Below the pieces are notes generated by a model. That model worked only from the letters and a program-made list of their open reading frames with translations. It was not told the origin of the DNA and did not search any database. Shown one piece after another: positions 1 through 9,588 of a stretch of DNA of 64,000 nt (within the stretch, counting starts at the first letter, position 1; the number at the start of each line of letters is the position of its first letter). The position numbers and the translations under genes were made by a program. The stretch comes from JAEULH01 sp963789785 (GTDB lineage Bacteria; Pseudomonadota; Alphaproteobacteria; Rhodospirillales; Defluviicoccaceae), in the NCBI GenBank assembly GCA_963789785.1, contig CAWBNC010000019.1, forward strand, positions 116,088 through 180,087, written 5' to 3'.

Positions 1-89
1 GCAAGACCGCGGCGATCCTGGGCTATAACTATCCCGGGAGCGAGTGGTACGCCGACGCCTACGCCCTGGTCGAAAGCGGCGGCGGATGA
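1..89 (+). CDS. bamD: BamD, outer membrane assembly lipoprotein (3' end only)
   Basis: Only the last 28 codons are present, in the frame starting at base 3 and ending at TGA 87-89. The readable tail contains HNYPGSEWY-like residues (YNYPGSEWYADAYAL), which match the C terminus of alphaproteobacterial BamD/ComL. BamD is an outer-membrane lipoprotein with TPR repeats that works in the BAM complex. The neighbour recN starts 45 bases downstream on the same strand, and bamD-recN-ligA is a familiar order in this class. Identification rests on this short tail plus synteny. Confidence 0.8.
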   Translation, partial: KTAAILGYNYPGSEWYADAYALVESGGG

Positions 90-134
90 CCTCGGCAGAT
101 CGCCATCCGGCTCCTGTTGCGGCCTCCATCGCCG

Positions 135-1817
135 ATGCTCGTCGCTCTTTCCATCCGTGACATCGTCCTTATCGATCGCCTCGACCTCGAGTTCAAGCCG
201 GGGCTTTCGGCGCTGACAGGCGAGAGCGGCGCCGGCAAGTCGATCCTCCTCGACGCGCTCGGTCTCGCTCTCGGCGGACGGGCCGATGCGCGGCTGGTTC
301 GTCACGGCGCCGCGCAGGGCTCCGTGACGGCTGCGTTCCTTCTTCCCTCGCACCATCCGCTTGTCGCTCTCCTCGCCGAACAGGGCATCGCCGGCGATGA
401 CGAGGCCCTGGTGCTGCGGCGGGTCGTCGGCACCGACGGCCGTTCGCGCGCATTTGTCAACGATCAGCCGGTCGCCGTCGGGCTGATGCGCCAAATCGGC
501 GATGCTCTGGTCGAGATTCACGGCCAGTTCGACAACCAGCGTCTCCTCAGTCCAGTCACCCACCGGGCCCTGCTCGACGCTTATGCCGGGCTCGAGACGG
601 GCCTCGCTGCCACCGCGGAGGCTTGGGAGGCGGCGCTGGCGGCGGATGCAGCACTGACGGCAGCCGCGGCGGATATGGCGGCGGCGCGCCGTGACGAAGA
701 TTACCTTCGCCACGCCGTGGAGGAGCTCGACCGGCTCGATCCCCGGCCCGACGAGGAAGCGGCGCTGGCGGACACGCGCGCGAAGCTGATGGGCGGGGAG
801 AAGATCGTCCAGGCCATGGCCGAAGCGAGCAGGACGCTGGCCGGCGAGGAGCCCCTGCCCGGAGCCGAGCCTGCGATTCAGGCGGCGCTGCGCCAACTCG
901 AACGCGTCGCCGCTCTTGCGGGGGGCGGGCTCGACGCCGCGGTCGAGGCGCTGAGGCGCGCTCTCGCCGAAGTCATCGAGGCCCAGGCGCAGCTTGATCG
1001 CGCCCTGGCGGAGCTGGATCTGGATCCGCGCCGGCTGGAGGAGGCGGAGGAGCGGCTGTTCACGCTGCGCGCGACGGCACGAAAGCACGATTGCGCGGTC
1101 GACGACCTGCCGGCGCTGCGCGACGCGTTGGCCGAGCGTCTGGCCGGTCTCGATGACGACGCCGCAAGGCTCGATCGTCTGCGTCAGGCGGCCGCGGCGG
1201 CTCATGCCCGCTACGGCGTCGTCGCCGAAGAGATTGGCGTGGGTCGGCGCGATGCCGCGGCCCGTCTCGATGCCCAGGTCACGGCTGAGCTCGCACCCCT
1301 CAACCTCGGCCGGGCGGTGTTCCGGACGATGGTGCGGGCTCTTGCGCCGGCCGAGTGGGGCGCGCACGGCAAGGATCAGGTTGTGTTCGAGGTTGCGACC
1401 AACCCGGGCAGCCCGACCGGGCCCTTGAGCCGGATCGCCTCGGGCGGGGAGCTGGCGCGGTTCATGCTGGCGCTGAAGGTGGTGCTGGCCCAGGCCGATC
1501 CGGTGCCGACGCTGATTTTCGATGAAGTCGACGCCGGCGTCGGCGGCGCGGTGGCCGACGCGGTCGGCGAACGGCTCGCCCGGCTCGGCGAGGACGTTCA
1601 GGTTCTCGCTCTCACCCATTCGCCGCAGGTGGCGGCCCGCGGCGCCCACCACTGGCGGGTTCACAAGGCCGTCGGCGAGGGCGACGCGCGCACCCGCATC
1701 GACATCCTTGTCGGCGATGAACGCCGCGAGGAGCTGGCGCGGATGCTGGCCGGAGCCCGAATCACCGACGAGGCCCGCGCCGCCGCCGACAGCCTTCTGC
1801 TGCGCAAGAGCGCATGA
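135..1817 (+). CDS. recN: DNA repair protein RecN
   Basis: An intact SMC-like ATPase of 560 residues, the usual RecN length, acting in double-strand break repair on the nucleoid. Walker A is GESGAGKS at about residues 29-36. The ABC signature region (ASGGELARFMLALK) and Walker B (TLIFDEVDAGVGG) lie in the C-terminal part, separated from the N-terminal half by a long Ala/Arg/Glu-rich coiled coil. I start at ATG 135 (MLVALSIRD) because RecN begins just before its first beta strand; a TTG 18 bases upstream is in frame but adds residues the family lacks. It overlaps ligA by four bases (ATGA), so the two are probably translationally coupled. Confidence 0.95.
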   Translation: MLVALSIRDIVLIDRLDLEFKPGLSALTGESGAGKSILLDALGLALGGRADARLVRHGAAQGSVTAAFLLPSHHPLVALLAEQGIAGDDEALVLRRVVGTDGRSRAFVNDQPVAVGLMRQIGDALVEIHGQFDNQRLLSPVTHRALLDAYAGLETGLAATAEAWEAALAADAALTAAAADMAAARRDEDYLRHAVEELDRLDPRPDEEAALADTRAKLMGGEKIVQAMAEASRTLAGEEPLPGAEPAIQAALRQLERVAALAGGGLDAAVEALRRALAEVIEAQAQLDRALAELDLDPRRLEEAEERLFTLRATARKHDCAVDDLPALRDALAERLAGLDDDAARLDRLRQAAAAAHARYGVVAEEIGVGRRDAAARLDAQVTAELAPLNLGRAVFRTMVRALAPAEWGAHGKDQVVFEVATNPGSPTGPLSRIASGGELARFMLALKVVLAQADPVPTLIFDEVDAGVGGAVADAVGERLARLGEDVQVLALTHSPQVAARGAHHWRVHKAVGEGDARTRIDILVGDERREELARMLAGARITDEARAAADSLLLRKSA

Positions 1818-3917
1818 GCGCGCCTGCGCGGGAGATCCCGCCCGAGGATCTAAGCCGCGAACAGGCGGAGGCGGAGCTGCGCGCCCTCGCCGAAGAACTC
1901 GCTGCCTACGATCGGGCCTACTACGTCGGGGATGCACCGCTTGTCAGCGACGCCGACTATGACGCGCTGGCCCGGCGCAATGCTGCCATCGAAGCGCGTT
2001 TTCCCGAGCTCGTCCGCGCTGACAGCCCCTCGAAGCGCGTCGGCGCGCCGCCGGCCGAGGGCTTCGCCAAGGTCGTGCACAGCCGGCCGATGCTTTCGCT
2101 GAACAACGCTTTCACCGATGCCGAGCTGATCGAGTTCGTCGCCCAGATCCGCCGCTTCCTCAAGGAGCTCAGCGACAATCCGGGCCAGCCGCTGGCGATG
2201 GTGGCGGAGCCCAAGATCGACGGCCTGTCCATCTCGCTGCGTTACGAGGAGGGCCGCTTCGTCCGCGGCGCGACGCGGGGCGACGGCAGCATCGGCGAGG
2301 ACGTCACCGCCAACCTCCGGACCCTCGCCGACATTCCCGATGAGCTCGCCCGGTGCGCCCGCCGTCGCCGAGGTGCGCGGCGAGGTCTACATGCGCAGGG
2401 CCGACTTCGCCGCCCTCAACGCGCGTCAGCGCGGGTCGGACGCCAAGGTCTTCGCCAATCCACGCAACGCCGCCGCCGGCTCGCTGCGCCAGCTCGATCC
2501 CGCTGTCACCGCCGCGCGGACGCTGCGCTTCTTCGCCTATGCGGCGGGCGAGCTCTCCGAGCCCCTGGGCGATACCCACAGCGCGTTCCTCGACCGGCTC
2601 AAGGCGTTCGGGTTCCCGGTCAATCCGCTCGCCCGGCTCTGCCGCGACGAGAGCGAGATGCTCGCCTTCTACCACGAGCTCGCCGACCGGCGCGCCGGGC
2701 TGGACTACGACATCGACGGCGTCGTCTTCAAAGTCGACCGCCTCGACTGGCAGCAGCGGCTCGGCTTCGTCAGCCGGGCGCCGCGCTGGGCGATCGCACA
2801 GAAATTCGAAGCGGAGAGGGCGCGCACGGTGCTGCGCCAGATCCGCATCCAGGTCGGCCGCACCGGGACGCTGACCCCGGTCGCGCATGCTCGATCCGGT
2901 CACGGTCGGCGGGGTCGTGGTGTCCCGCGCGACCCTGCACAACGAAGACGAGATCGCGCGCAAGGACGCCCGCGAGGGCGACAACGTCATCATTCAGCGC
3001 GCCGGCGACGTCATCCCCCAGGTCGTCGCCGTGATCATGGAGGAAAGGCCGGATGACGCCACGCCCTATCGCTTCCCCGACCGTTGCCCGGAGTGTGGGA
3101 GCCTGGCGGTGCGCGAAGCCGGGGCGGCGGCGCGGCGGTGCACCGGCGGGCTGATCTGCCCGGCCCAGTCGCTCGAGCGGCTGAAGCACTTCGTCTCGCG
3201 CGGCGCCTTCGACATCGACGGCCTCGGCGCCCGCCATCTCGCGGCGTTCCGCGCCGACGGTCTTATCGGCGGGCCCGCCGACATCTTCCGCCTCCACACG
3301 CGAGAAGCCGACATTGCCGCGCGGCCCGGCTGGGGCGCGCGTTCCGCCGCCAACCTGATCGCCAGCATCGAGGCGCGGCGGACCATTGCACTGGACCGGT
3401 TCATTTACGCGCTCGGCATCCGTCAGGTGGGCGAGGCGACGGCGCGCCTGCTCGCCCGCCATTACGGCTCGCTCGGAGCCTGGCGCGACGCCATGACCGC
3501 GGCGGCGGCGGCCGAGAGCGAAGCCTACCGCGACCTCGTCAACATCGACGGCGTCGGCCCGTCGGTCGCCGGCGATCTCGCGGCCTTCTTCGCCGAGCCG
3601 CACAACCAGGCCGTCCTCGACGATCTCGCGCGGTGAAGTGACGGTCGAGCCCTTCGTCGCTCCGGAAGCCTCGGCCTCGCCGCTGAGCCGGCAAGACCGT
3701 CGTCTTTACCGGCAGCCTGCAGACGATGACCCGCAACGAGGCCAAGGCGCGGGCCGAGGCGCTGGGGGCCAAGGTCGCCGGGTCGGTCTCGCGTTCCACC
3801 GACTATGTCGTCATCGGCGCCGACGCCGGCAGCAAGGCCGCCAAGGCGGAGGCGCTCGGCGTCGCCGTCCTCAGCGAGGCCGAATGGCTGGCGCTGATTG
3901 CGCCGCAAGCGGGCTGA
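1814..3917 (+). CDS. ligA: NAD-dependent DNA ligase LigA (frameshifted in this assembly)
   Basis: The essential NAD+-dependent ligase that seals nicks in replication and repair. All domains are readable in order but in different frames. They are the Ia and adenylation domains with the active-site lysine in EPKIDG (residue 134), the OB fold, a four-cysteine zinc finger (CPECG to CPAQ), helix-hairpin-helix repeats (GVGPSVAG) and a C-terminal BRCT domain. Frame changes occur near 2345, 2886, 3634 and 3686. Because the gene is essential and every domain is conserved, single-base sequence errors are more likely than true decay. It starts inside the recN stop codon. Confidence 0.93.
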
Positions 3918-3934
3918 GAGGACAACCGTGCGGT

Positions 3935-3953
3935 AGAGGGCGTCGCGCCCTCT
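3935..3953. terminator. Hairpin between converging ligA and protease genes
   Basis: A perfect 8-base stem (AGAGGGCG / CGCCCTCT) with a 3-base loop lies in the 51-base gap between the end of ligA and the end of the reverse-strand protease gene. The position fits a bidirectional transcription terminator, although no clear T run follows. Confidence 0.55.
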
Positions 3954-3968
3954 CCCGTCGTTCCGCGC

Positions 3969-6437
3969 CTACAGGATGAAGTCGCCGCCGACCCACTGGG
4001 TATGGAGCGCGGTTCCGTCCTTGACCAGGATGTCCATCTCCACCGTCGCCTTGTTGGCGTCGGTGTTGGCCTGGATCAGGGTGTCCGTGCTGCCTGCCTT
4101 GACCACGTGCACCTGCCCCGGCCCGCTGAACTTGGCGGCGCCCTTGAAGGCGAACGCCTGGTTGCCGCCTTTGGTTATGTTGGCATCGATGGTCGAGAGG
4201 TCGATCCGGTCGCCGACCGCCTTGCCGACGCCAGCGAAGTCGAGGATCACGTCGCGAAGCGCGCCCTTCGAGTTGGTCACGGCGTCGTAGTCGAAGATGT
4301 CGTTGCCGGTACCGCCGGTGAGCTGGTCGAACCCGTCGCGACCCGAGAGCGCGTCGGCTCCCTCTTCACCGTAGAGCTTGTCGTTGCCGCTGCCGCCGCC
4401 GAGCTTGTCGTTGCCGGCGCCGCCGTCGAGATAATCGTTGCCGGCCTGCCCGCCGAGCTCGTCGACGCCGATCCCGCCGTACATCCGGTCATTGCCATCC
4501 TGGCCGAACAGCTTGTCGTTGCCGTCGTCGCCGTAGAGCTTGTCGACCCCGGGGCCGCCGTCGAGGTAGTCGTTTCCGCCCTTGCCGCAGACGGTGTCGT
4601 CCCCGGCCAGGGCATAGACGGTGTCGGGGCCGGTCGTGCCGCTGATCACATCGTTGCCCGACGTCGGCGTCCCGCCGCCGCTGCCGCCCGCGACCGCGCC
4701 GACCGAAGCACTGGCGTCGACAAGGCCGTAGCCGGAGGCGACGTCTTTGCCGGTCTGGAACCCGGCGGCGTATGGGTTGTCCATGTCGATCGCCTTGGAC
4801 TCGAGCGCGTTGTAGATCTGGGTCGGGGTCAGCGTGCCCTTCGCATCGAGCATCAGCGCGGCGACGCCGGCGGCATGGGGCGCGGCCGCCGAGGTGCCGA
4901 AGAAGTTGGGCTTGCCGTTGCCGTCGGTGTCGCTGCCGAAGAAGGTCGTGTCGGTGCCGTCGGGCGCGGTGAGGTCGACGCGGTCGCGGAGTTCCGGCGA
5001 GGCCAGACGGGCGCCCGAGGCGCTGTACAGGATCGGCGTCCCGCCGGCAGACGAGAACCCCTCGAGAGCCGGCGGAGTCGTCCCGAACTCAGGGGTTTTG
5101 TGATAATCGGCGGCGCCGACGCCCTCGCCGCCGTCGGCCGAGGCATGTCCGTAGGAAGCGCCGCTGTTGGTCTTGTACTCGGTGAAGCTGGCGGCTCCGA
5201 AATCGACATACTTGATATGGGACGGGTTGGGCCCCGCGTACTTGGCGATGACGAGGTCATAGGACCGGGTCGCACCCGAGCCGTTGGTCAGTTGCACGAT
5301 TTCGACTGGATCGCCGCCGATGTTGGTGTCTTCGCTCGCAGTAATCAATTTTCCGGCCGCATCGTAAACGAGAACGTCGAGGTCGGACTTCGCGCCGACC
5401 CCTGTATGCGTGTAGAACGGGTCGGCCCACTGGAACGACAGCAGGGCGGTCTTGCCCGCGCCCAGGGCGAAACGCTGGGTGGCGTCGGCGCCGGTCGCCG
5501 GGTTGAAGTCATGGACCGACTGATAGGCGTAGGGCAGGTCGAGCCCCGCCGGCGCCGCCATCGGCCGATAGCCGGCTTCGTACGACCTGACCGCCTCATT
5601 GCCAGCCGACGAGAAGTAGGCGACGCCGCCCGCGGCAACCCGATCGACGGCTTTCGCAATGACGCCGTCGAGGAACATGGGCTCGGCAAAGTAGACCACG
5701 TCATCGACGATGACGTCGGCGCCGGCGTTCTTCAGATCGACGATGCCTTGCGCGAAATCGGCCTGACCGTTGTTGGCGGTATGGAAGGCGAGGCTGCAGT
5801 TCGGCGCGACGTCGTAGACCAGTTGCGCCATCGCCCGTCCCTCGTCGCTTCCGCCTAAGGAATCAGAGAGGATCGTGACCCCGGCCGGCAGATCGCCCGA
5901 GGCCCGGTCTGCGGCGTAGCTGCCGGGTCCGGTGTCGAAGCTGTCCGACAAGACCCCGACTCTGATCCCGGTGCCGTCGACACCGAATGCGGCGCGGGCA
6001 TCATCAGTCCGCATCGCCGCATCGCCCTGCGATGTTGCCGAGCCGACGCAGGTTGTCGAATAGGCCGCCATGGCCGAATGAACGCCGGGCAGCCTGGCCA
6101 GCTCGTCGATGCTGTCGATGGGAAGTTTTCCGCTGACCATCTTTCCAAACGCCGTGCCGTGCTCAAGCCCGATAGCCTTGAGCGCGGCAAGCACGCTTGT
6201 GCCGCTGCCGTCGGCGGTGATGTCGACGGTCACTGCCGAGCCTGACGCTGGCCTGCCTGCGGCGTCCGCCGTGAAGCCGCTGCCGCTCACGTGGGTCACG
6301 ACGTGATCGTCGTGCCGACTCCACAACCGGATGAGATCGTCGTCGATCATCGTATCCGGTTTGGCGCCCGGTGCCGCCGTCGCGCCGACGCGGGCCGCGA
6401 ACGCGCTCAGGTCGTTCAGCCCTGGATCAATGGCCAT
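3969..6437 (-). CDS. RTX-repeat subtilase/sedolisin-like secreted protease
   Basis: About 822 residues. The N-terminal two thirds is a subtilisin-fold domain. The Asp motif is SDSFDTG (Asp at about 165). The second motif reads SDEGRAMAQLV, with Glu (about 199) where classical subtilisins have HGTHVA. The Ser motif is GTSAAAPH (Ser at about 516). The Glu-Asp-Ser set resembles the S53/sedolisin-like branch. The C terminus has many GGxGxDxL-type RTX calcium-binding nonapeptides (GNDYLDGG, GNDKLYG) and a serralysin-like end. There is no N-terminal signal peptide, which fits type I secretion. I choose ATG 6437, preceded by GGGG; a GTG at 6452 is also in frame. The substrate is unknown. Confidence 0.85.
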   Translation of the reverse strand: MAIDPGLNDLSAFAARVGATAAPGAKPDTMIDDDLIRLWSRHDDHVVTHVSGSGFTADAAGRPASGSAVTVDITADGSGTSVLAALKAIGLEHGTAFGKMVSGKLPIDSIDELARLPGVHSAMAAYSTTCVGSATSQGDAAMRTDDARAAFGVDGTGIRVGVLSDSFDTGPGSYAADRASGDLPAGVTILSDSLGGSDEGRAMAQLVYDVAPNCSLAFHTANNGQADFAQGIVDLKNAGADVIVDDVVYFAEPMFLDGVIAKAVDRVAAGGVAYFSSAGNEAVRSYEAGYRPMAAPAGLDLPYAYQSVHDFNPATGADATQRFALGAGKTALLSFQWADPFYTHTGVGAKSDLDVLVYDAAGKLITASEDTNIGGDPVEIVQLTNGSGATRSYDLVIAKYAGPNPSHIKYVDFGAASFTEYKTNSGASYGHASADGGEGVGAADYHKTPEFGTTPPALEGFSSAGGTPILYSASGARLASPELRDRVDLTAPDGTDTTFFGSDTDGNGKPNFFGTSAAAPHAAGVAALMLDAKGTLTPTQIYNALESKAIDMDNPYAAGFQTGKDVASGYGLVDASASVGAVAGGSGGGTPTSGNDVISGTTGPDTVYALAGDDTVCGKGGNDYLDGGPGVDKLYGDDGNDKLFGQDGNDRMYGGIGVDELGGQAGNDYLDGGAGNDKLGGGSGNDKLYGEEGADALSGRDGFDQLTGGTGNDIFDYDAVTNSKGALRDVILDFAGVGKAVGDRIDLSTIDANITKGGNQAFAFKGAAKFSGPGQVHVVKAGSTDTLIQANTDANKATVEMDILVKDGTALHTQWVGGDFIL

Positions 6438-6458
6438 CGTCTTGTGCCCCACAAACGA

Positions 6459-6468
6459 ACGTTAACGT
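6459..6468. promoter_or_regulatory. 10-bp palindrome upstream of the protease gene
   Basis: ACGTTAACGT is a perfect palindrome 21 bases upstream of the protease ATG, where an operator or promoter-overlapping site would sit. The AT-rich stretch at 6505-6525 lies just beyond. The regulator is unknown. Confidence 0.35.
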
Positions 6469-7038
6469 ATCATTACGGAGTAGCCGTTCGCCGGCAGTCT
6501 CTGCAAGTAAAAATTAAAAGTTCGCGACGTGAAAAAGACCATTGCGCTGCTACTAAAAATTTACCCCGTGCGGTCATCATCGGCTGAACGGACAGGACCA
6601 GGAAGCGCGCCCCTCCATCTCGAAGGACGTAGAACTTTGCAAGCCTTCGGCACTCTTGGTCGGTATTGCTTTCGCGACGAAGTAATTACGGCACTCGACT
6701 GTTCGGCGATCCGGAGCAGGCCCGCCGTTAGAAGGCACACCCGAGCCGATACCGCGGAGACGCGGATTTCACCGCCAGCGATAACGTGACGGCTGTGCCA
6801 AACGCAGACCTGTGCTAAATTGCACCCCAATGGGGGAGCAAGGCCAGGTAAAGCGCTGAAGAGCCCGCCAGCGGCGAGGCAGGGCGCACAGGTTGCGCGC
6901 TAAGGTGGAAAATAAACTAGATCGGAAAGACAGCTCGAAAGTTTTTTCAATTTGTCCCTGCTCAATTCGACGCTGGAGGGCTCGTCTCTTGCGTCGAACG
7001 GTCGCGAACTGACCGCAACCCGCCGGTAAGTGTGAGGA
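6469..7038. other. Intergenic region between the divergent protease gene and mreB
   Basis: About 570 bases without a convincing gene. Its base composition is lower in GC than its neighbours, with A/T-rich patches near 6505-6525 and 6905-6950. It must hold the promoters of the reverse-strand protease gene and of the forward mreB operon. I see no tRNA-like fold and no credible small coding sequence. A structured small RNA cannot be excluded by eye. Confidence 0.5.
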
Positions 7039-8083
7039 ATGATGTTTTCACAGTTGTTCGGTTTCCTGTCCGCCGACATGGCCATCGACCTCGGAACGGC
7101 CAACACCCTTGTCTATGTCAAAGGGCGAGGGATCGTCCTGAACGAGCCCTCGGTTGTCGCCATCGCCGACATCCGGGGCCGCAAGCAGGTGCTCGCCGTG
7201 GGCGAAGAGGCGAAATTGATGCTCGGCCGGACGCCCGGCAACATCCAGGCTATCCGGCCGCTGCGCGACGGGGTCATCGCCGATTTCGAGGTGGCCGAGG
7301 AGATGATCAAGTATTTCATCCGCAGGGTGCACAACCGGCGAAGCTTTGCCAGCCCGCTGTGCGTCGTCTGCGTCCCGTCCGGGTCGACGGCGGTCGAGCG
7401 CCGGGCTATCCAGGATTCCGCCGAGAGCGCCGGCGCCCGTCGTGTCTTCCTGATCGAGGAGCCGATGGCCGCGGCCATCGGCGCCGGCCTGCCGGTCACC
7501 GAGCCGACGGGATCTATGGTCGTCGACATCGGCGGCGGCACGACCGAGGTCGCGGTGCTGTCGCTGGGCGGCATCGTCTACGCCCGCAGCGTCCGGGTCG
7601 GCGGCGACAAGATGGACGAGGCGATCATCGCCTATATCCGCCGCAACCATAACCTGCTGATCGGCGAGAGCAGCGCCGAGCGGATCAAGGAGACAGATCG
7701 GCTCGGCCTGCCCGCCCGATGACGGCGACGGCCGGACGATGGACATCAAGGGCCGCGATCTGATGAACGGGGTGCCGAAGGAAATCGTCATCAGCGAGCG
7801 CCAGATCGCCGAAAGCCTCGCCGAGCCAGTCGGCTCGATCATCGACGCGGTCAAGGTCGCTCTCGAACATACCGCGCCTGAATTGGCCGCAGACATTGTC
7901 GAGAAGGGGATCGTGCTCACTGGCGGCGGCGCGCTGCTGAACAATATCGATTTCGTCCTGCGTCACGCCACCGGACTGCCCGTTTCCATCGCCGAAGATC
8001 CGCTCTCCTGCGTCGCGCTCGGCACCGGCCGTGCCCTCGAGGAGATGAAGCGCATGAGAAACGTCCTGGCGAGTATGTACTGA
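7039..8083 (+). CDS. mreB: Rod-shape actin homologue MreB (one frameshift)
   Basis: MreB polymerises under the inner membrane and organises lateral wall synthesis. The sequence shows an N-terminal membrane-contact stretch (MMFSQLFGFLS), the phosphate-1 motif DLGTANTLVY, the phosphate-2 motif DIGGGTTEVAVLS and the C-terminal GLTGGGALL-like adenosine motif (VLTGGGALLNN). The frame changes near 7693, after SAERIKE. The continuation (IGSACPPDDGDGRTM, then KGRDLMNGVPK) is the standard MreB sequence, so this is one gene of about 347 residues with a single-base error. It is the first gene of mreBCD-mrdA-rodA. Confidence 0.95.
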
Positions 8084-8102
8084 GGTTTGCGAAGGGCATC
8101 CC

Positions 8103-9075
8103 TTGCGGGAGAAGCTACGCTTGGACTTCCGCGTCGTCGCGGCGTGGAAGTCGCTCGTTCAGGGCCTGCTGTATGCCGGACTCGTCTTCGTCGCGATCAT
8201 CCTGATGATGCTCGGCAAGGCGAACGGCGAGATCACGGAGCGCATCCGTATCCAGGTCGCCGATGCCGTCGCGCCGCTCCTCGATCTCATGTCGCGCCCG
8301 GTCGACGCCGCGGTGGCGGCGGCGCAGGCGGTGCAGGGATGGGAGGCGCTGCAGGCGCAAAACAGAGCGCTGACGCAGGATCGCGAGCGACTTTCACGCT
8401 GGCAGGAGACGGCCTACCGGCTTGAGGCCGAAAACGCGGAGCTCAGGCAGTTTCTCCATCTCGTTCCCGACCCGGAAGCGCATTTCGTCACCGCCCGCGT
8501 CATCGCCGACAGCGGCGGCGCCTTCGCCCGTAGCCTGGTCGTCGGCGCGGGCGCCGGTGACGGCGTCGCCAAGGGCCACGCCGTCATTACCGCCACCGGC
8601 CTCGTCGGTCGCGTTGCCGGCGTTGCGGCGCGGTCTTCGCTGGTGCTGCTCATTACCGATCTCAACTTCCGCGTTCCGGTCGTCATCGGCGCGACGCGGA
8701 CGCGCGCGATTCTGGCCGGGTGACAATTCCGACCGGCCGAAAATTACCCACCTCGACCCGGACACCTTCATCGCCGTGGGGGACCGTGTCGTTACCTCCG
8801 GCCATGCCAACGCATTTCCAGCCGACCTTCCCATCGGCACCATCGCTTCGGTGCAGGATGGCGTCATCCGGGTTCAGCTTTTCGCCGAGGGTATGCCAAT
8901 CGACTATGTCCGGATCGTCGATTACGGCCTGCAGGGCATTATCCGGGACGCCGCCGCAAGCGTCCCGAGCAAGGCCGGCAAGACAACAGCGCGCACTGCA
9001 GGTCCGTCGCCGACCGCCGGCCGGAGCGCAGACCGGATCGCGGGCCGAAGCGATGGCCAGGGCGCCGCGCCGTGA
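8103..9075 (+). CDS. mreC: Rod-shape protein MreC (one frameshift)
   Basis: A bitopic inner-membrane protein that couples MreB to the periplasmic wall machinery. A short cytoplasmic N terminus is followed by one membrane segment (LLYAGLVFVAIILMML), a periplasmic coiled coil (residues about 75-115) and the beta-barrel domains (VTARVIADSGG; GLVGRV). The frame breaks near 8722 after RTRAILAG and resumes at DNSDRPKITHL, the expected continuation. The C-terminal tail is a Ser/Thr/Arg/Ala-rich low-complexity extension. The start is TTG 8103. Its stop overlaps the mreD start (GTGA). Confidence 0.92.
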
Positions 9076-9587
9076 CCCGATCGCTCCGGCTCAGGCTCGC
9101 AGCGGCGGCGCGGACGGTGATTCCGGCCGGCCTGGCGTTCCTGTTCGTGCTGGCGGGATGCATCCCGTTGACCGCGATCGACATACAGGTCATCAAGCCG
9201 CTCCTGCCGTTCGCCGCGGTCTACTACTGGGCGCTTTACCGTCCGGACCTGCTGCCGGCGCCCGTAACCTTCATGGTCGGACTGCTGGTCGATATTCTCA
9301 GCGGCGCGCCCCTCGGCGTCCACGCGGCAACCTTCTGCCTCGTTCATGGCGGGCTCCGCAGGCAGCGCCGCTTCCTGGTCGGAAAATCGTTTCTGATCAA
9401 CTGGTCGGGCTTCGCCCTCGTCGCCGCCGGCGCTTTCGCTTTCATCTGGCTGCTGACCTCGATCCTGCACGGCGCGCCGTTAGCCGCCGAAGGGCTGGTG
9501 TTGCAGGCCGGGACGACCGTTGCTGCCTTTCCACTAGCGTTCTGGCTTCTGCTCCGCTGTCATCGCGCCCTCGTCAGGCGGATCTGA
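9072..9587 (+). CDS. mreD: Rod-shape protein MreD
   Basis: A 171-residue polytopic membrane protein with five to six hydrophobic segments. The central PDLLPAPVTFMVGLLVDILSG-like region, with the GLLVDILSGAPLG motif, is typical of MreD. It is the partner of MreC in the elongasome. It starts at GTG overlapping the mreC stop and ends one base before the mrdA start, so it is certainly cotranscribed with its neighbours. It is shorter and less conserved than MreB and MreC, and the call relies on topology, motif and position. Confidence 0.9.
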   Translation: MTRSLRLRLAAAARTVIPAGLAFLFVLAGCIPLTAIDIQVIKPLLPFAAVYYWALYRPDLLPAPVTFMVGLLVDILSGAPLGVHAATFCLVHGGLRRQRRFLVGKSFLINWSGFALVAAGAFAFIWLLTSILHGAPLAAEGLVLQAGTTVAAFPLAFWLLLRCHRALVRRI

Positions 9588-9588
9588 G

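Noticed and set aside
4290..4680. Repeated 27-base pattern suggesting a CRISPR or DNA tandem repeat
   Set aside because: The pattern is the coding of RTX nonapeptides within the protease. There are no unique spacers of constant length. No CRISPR array was seen anywhere in the window.
4002..5858. A 618-codon open frame opposite the protease gene
   Set aside because: It is antisense to the RTX protease. Its apparent Val/Gly/Asp repeats come from the complementary RTX codons, and it has no family features.
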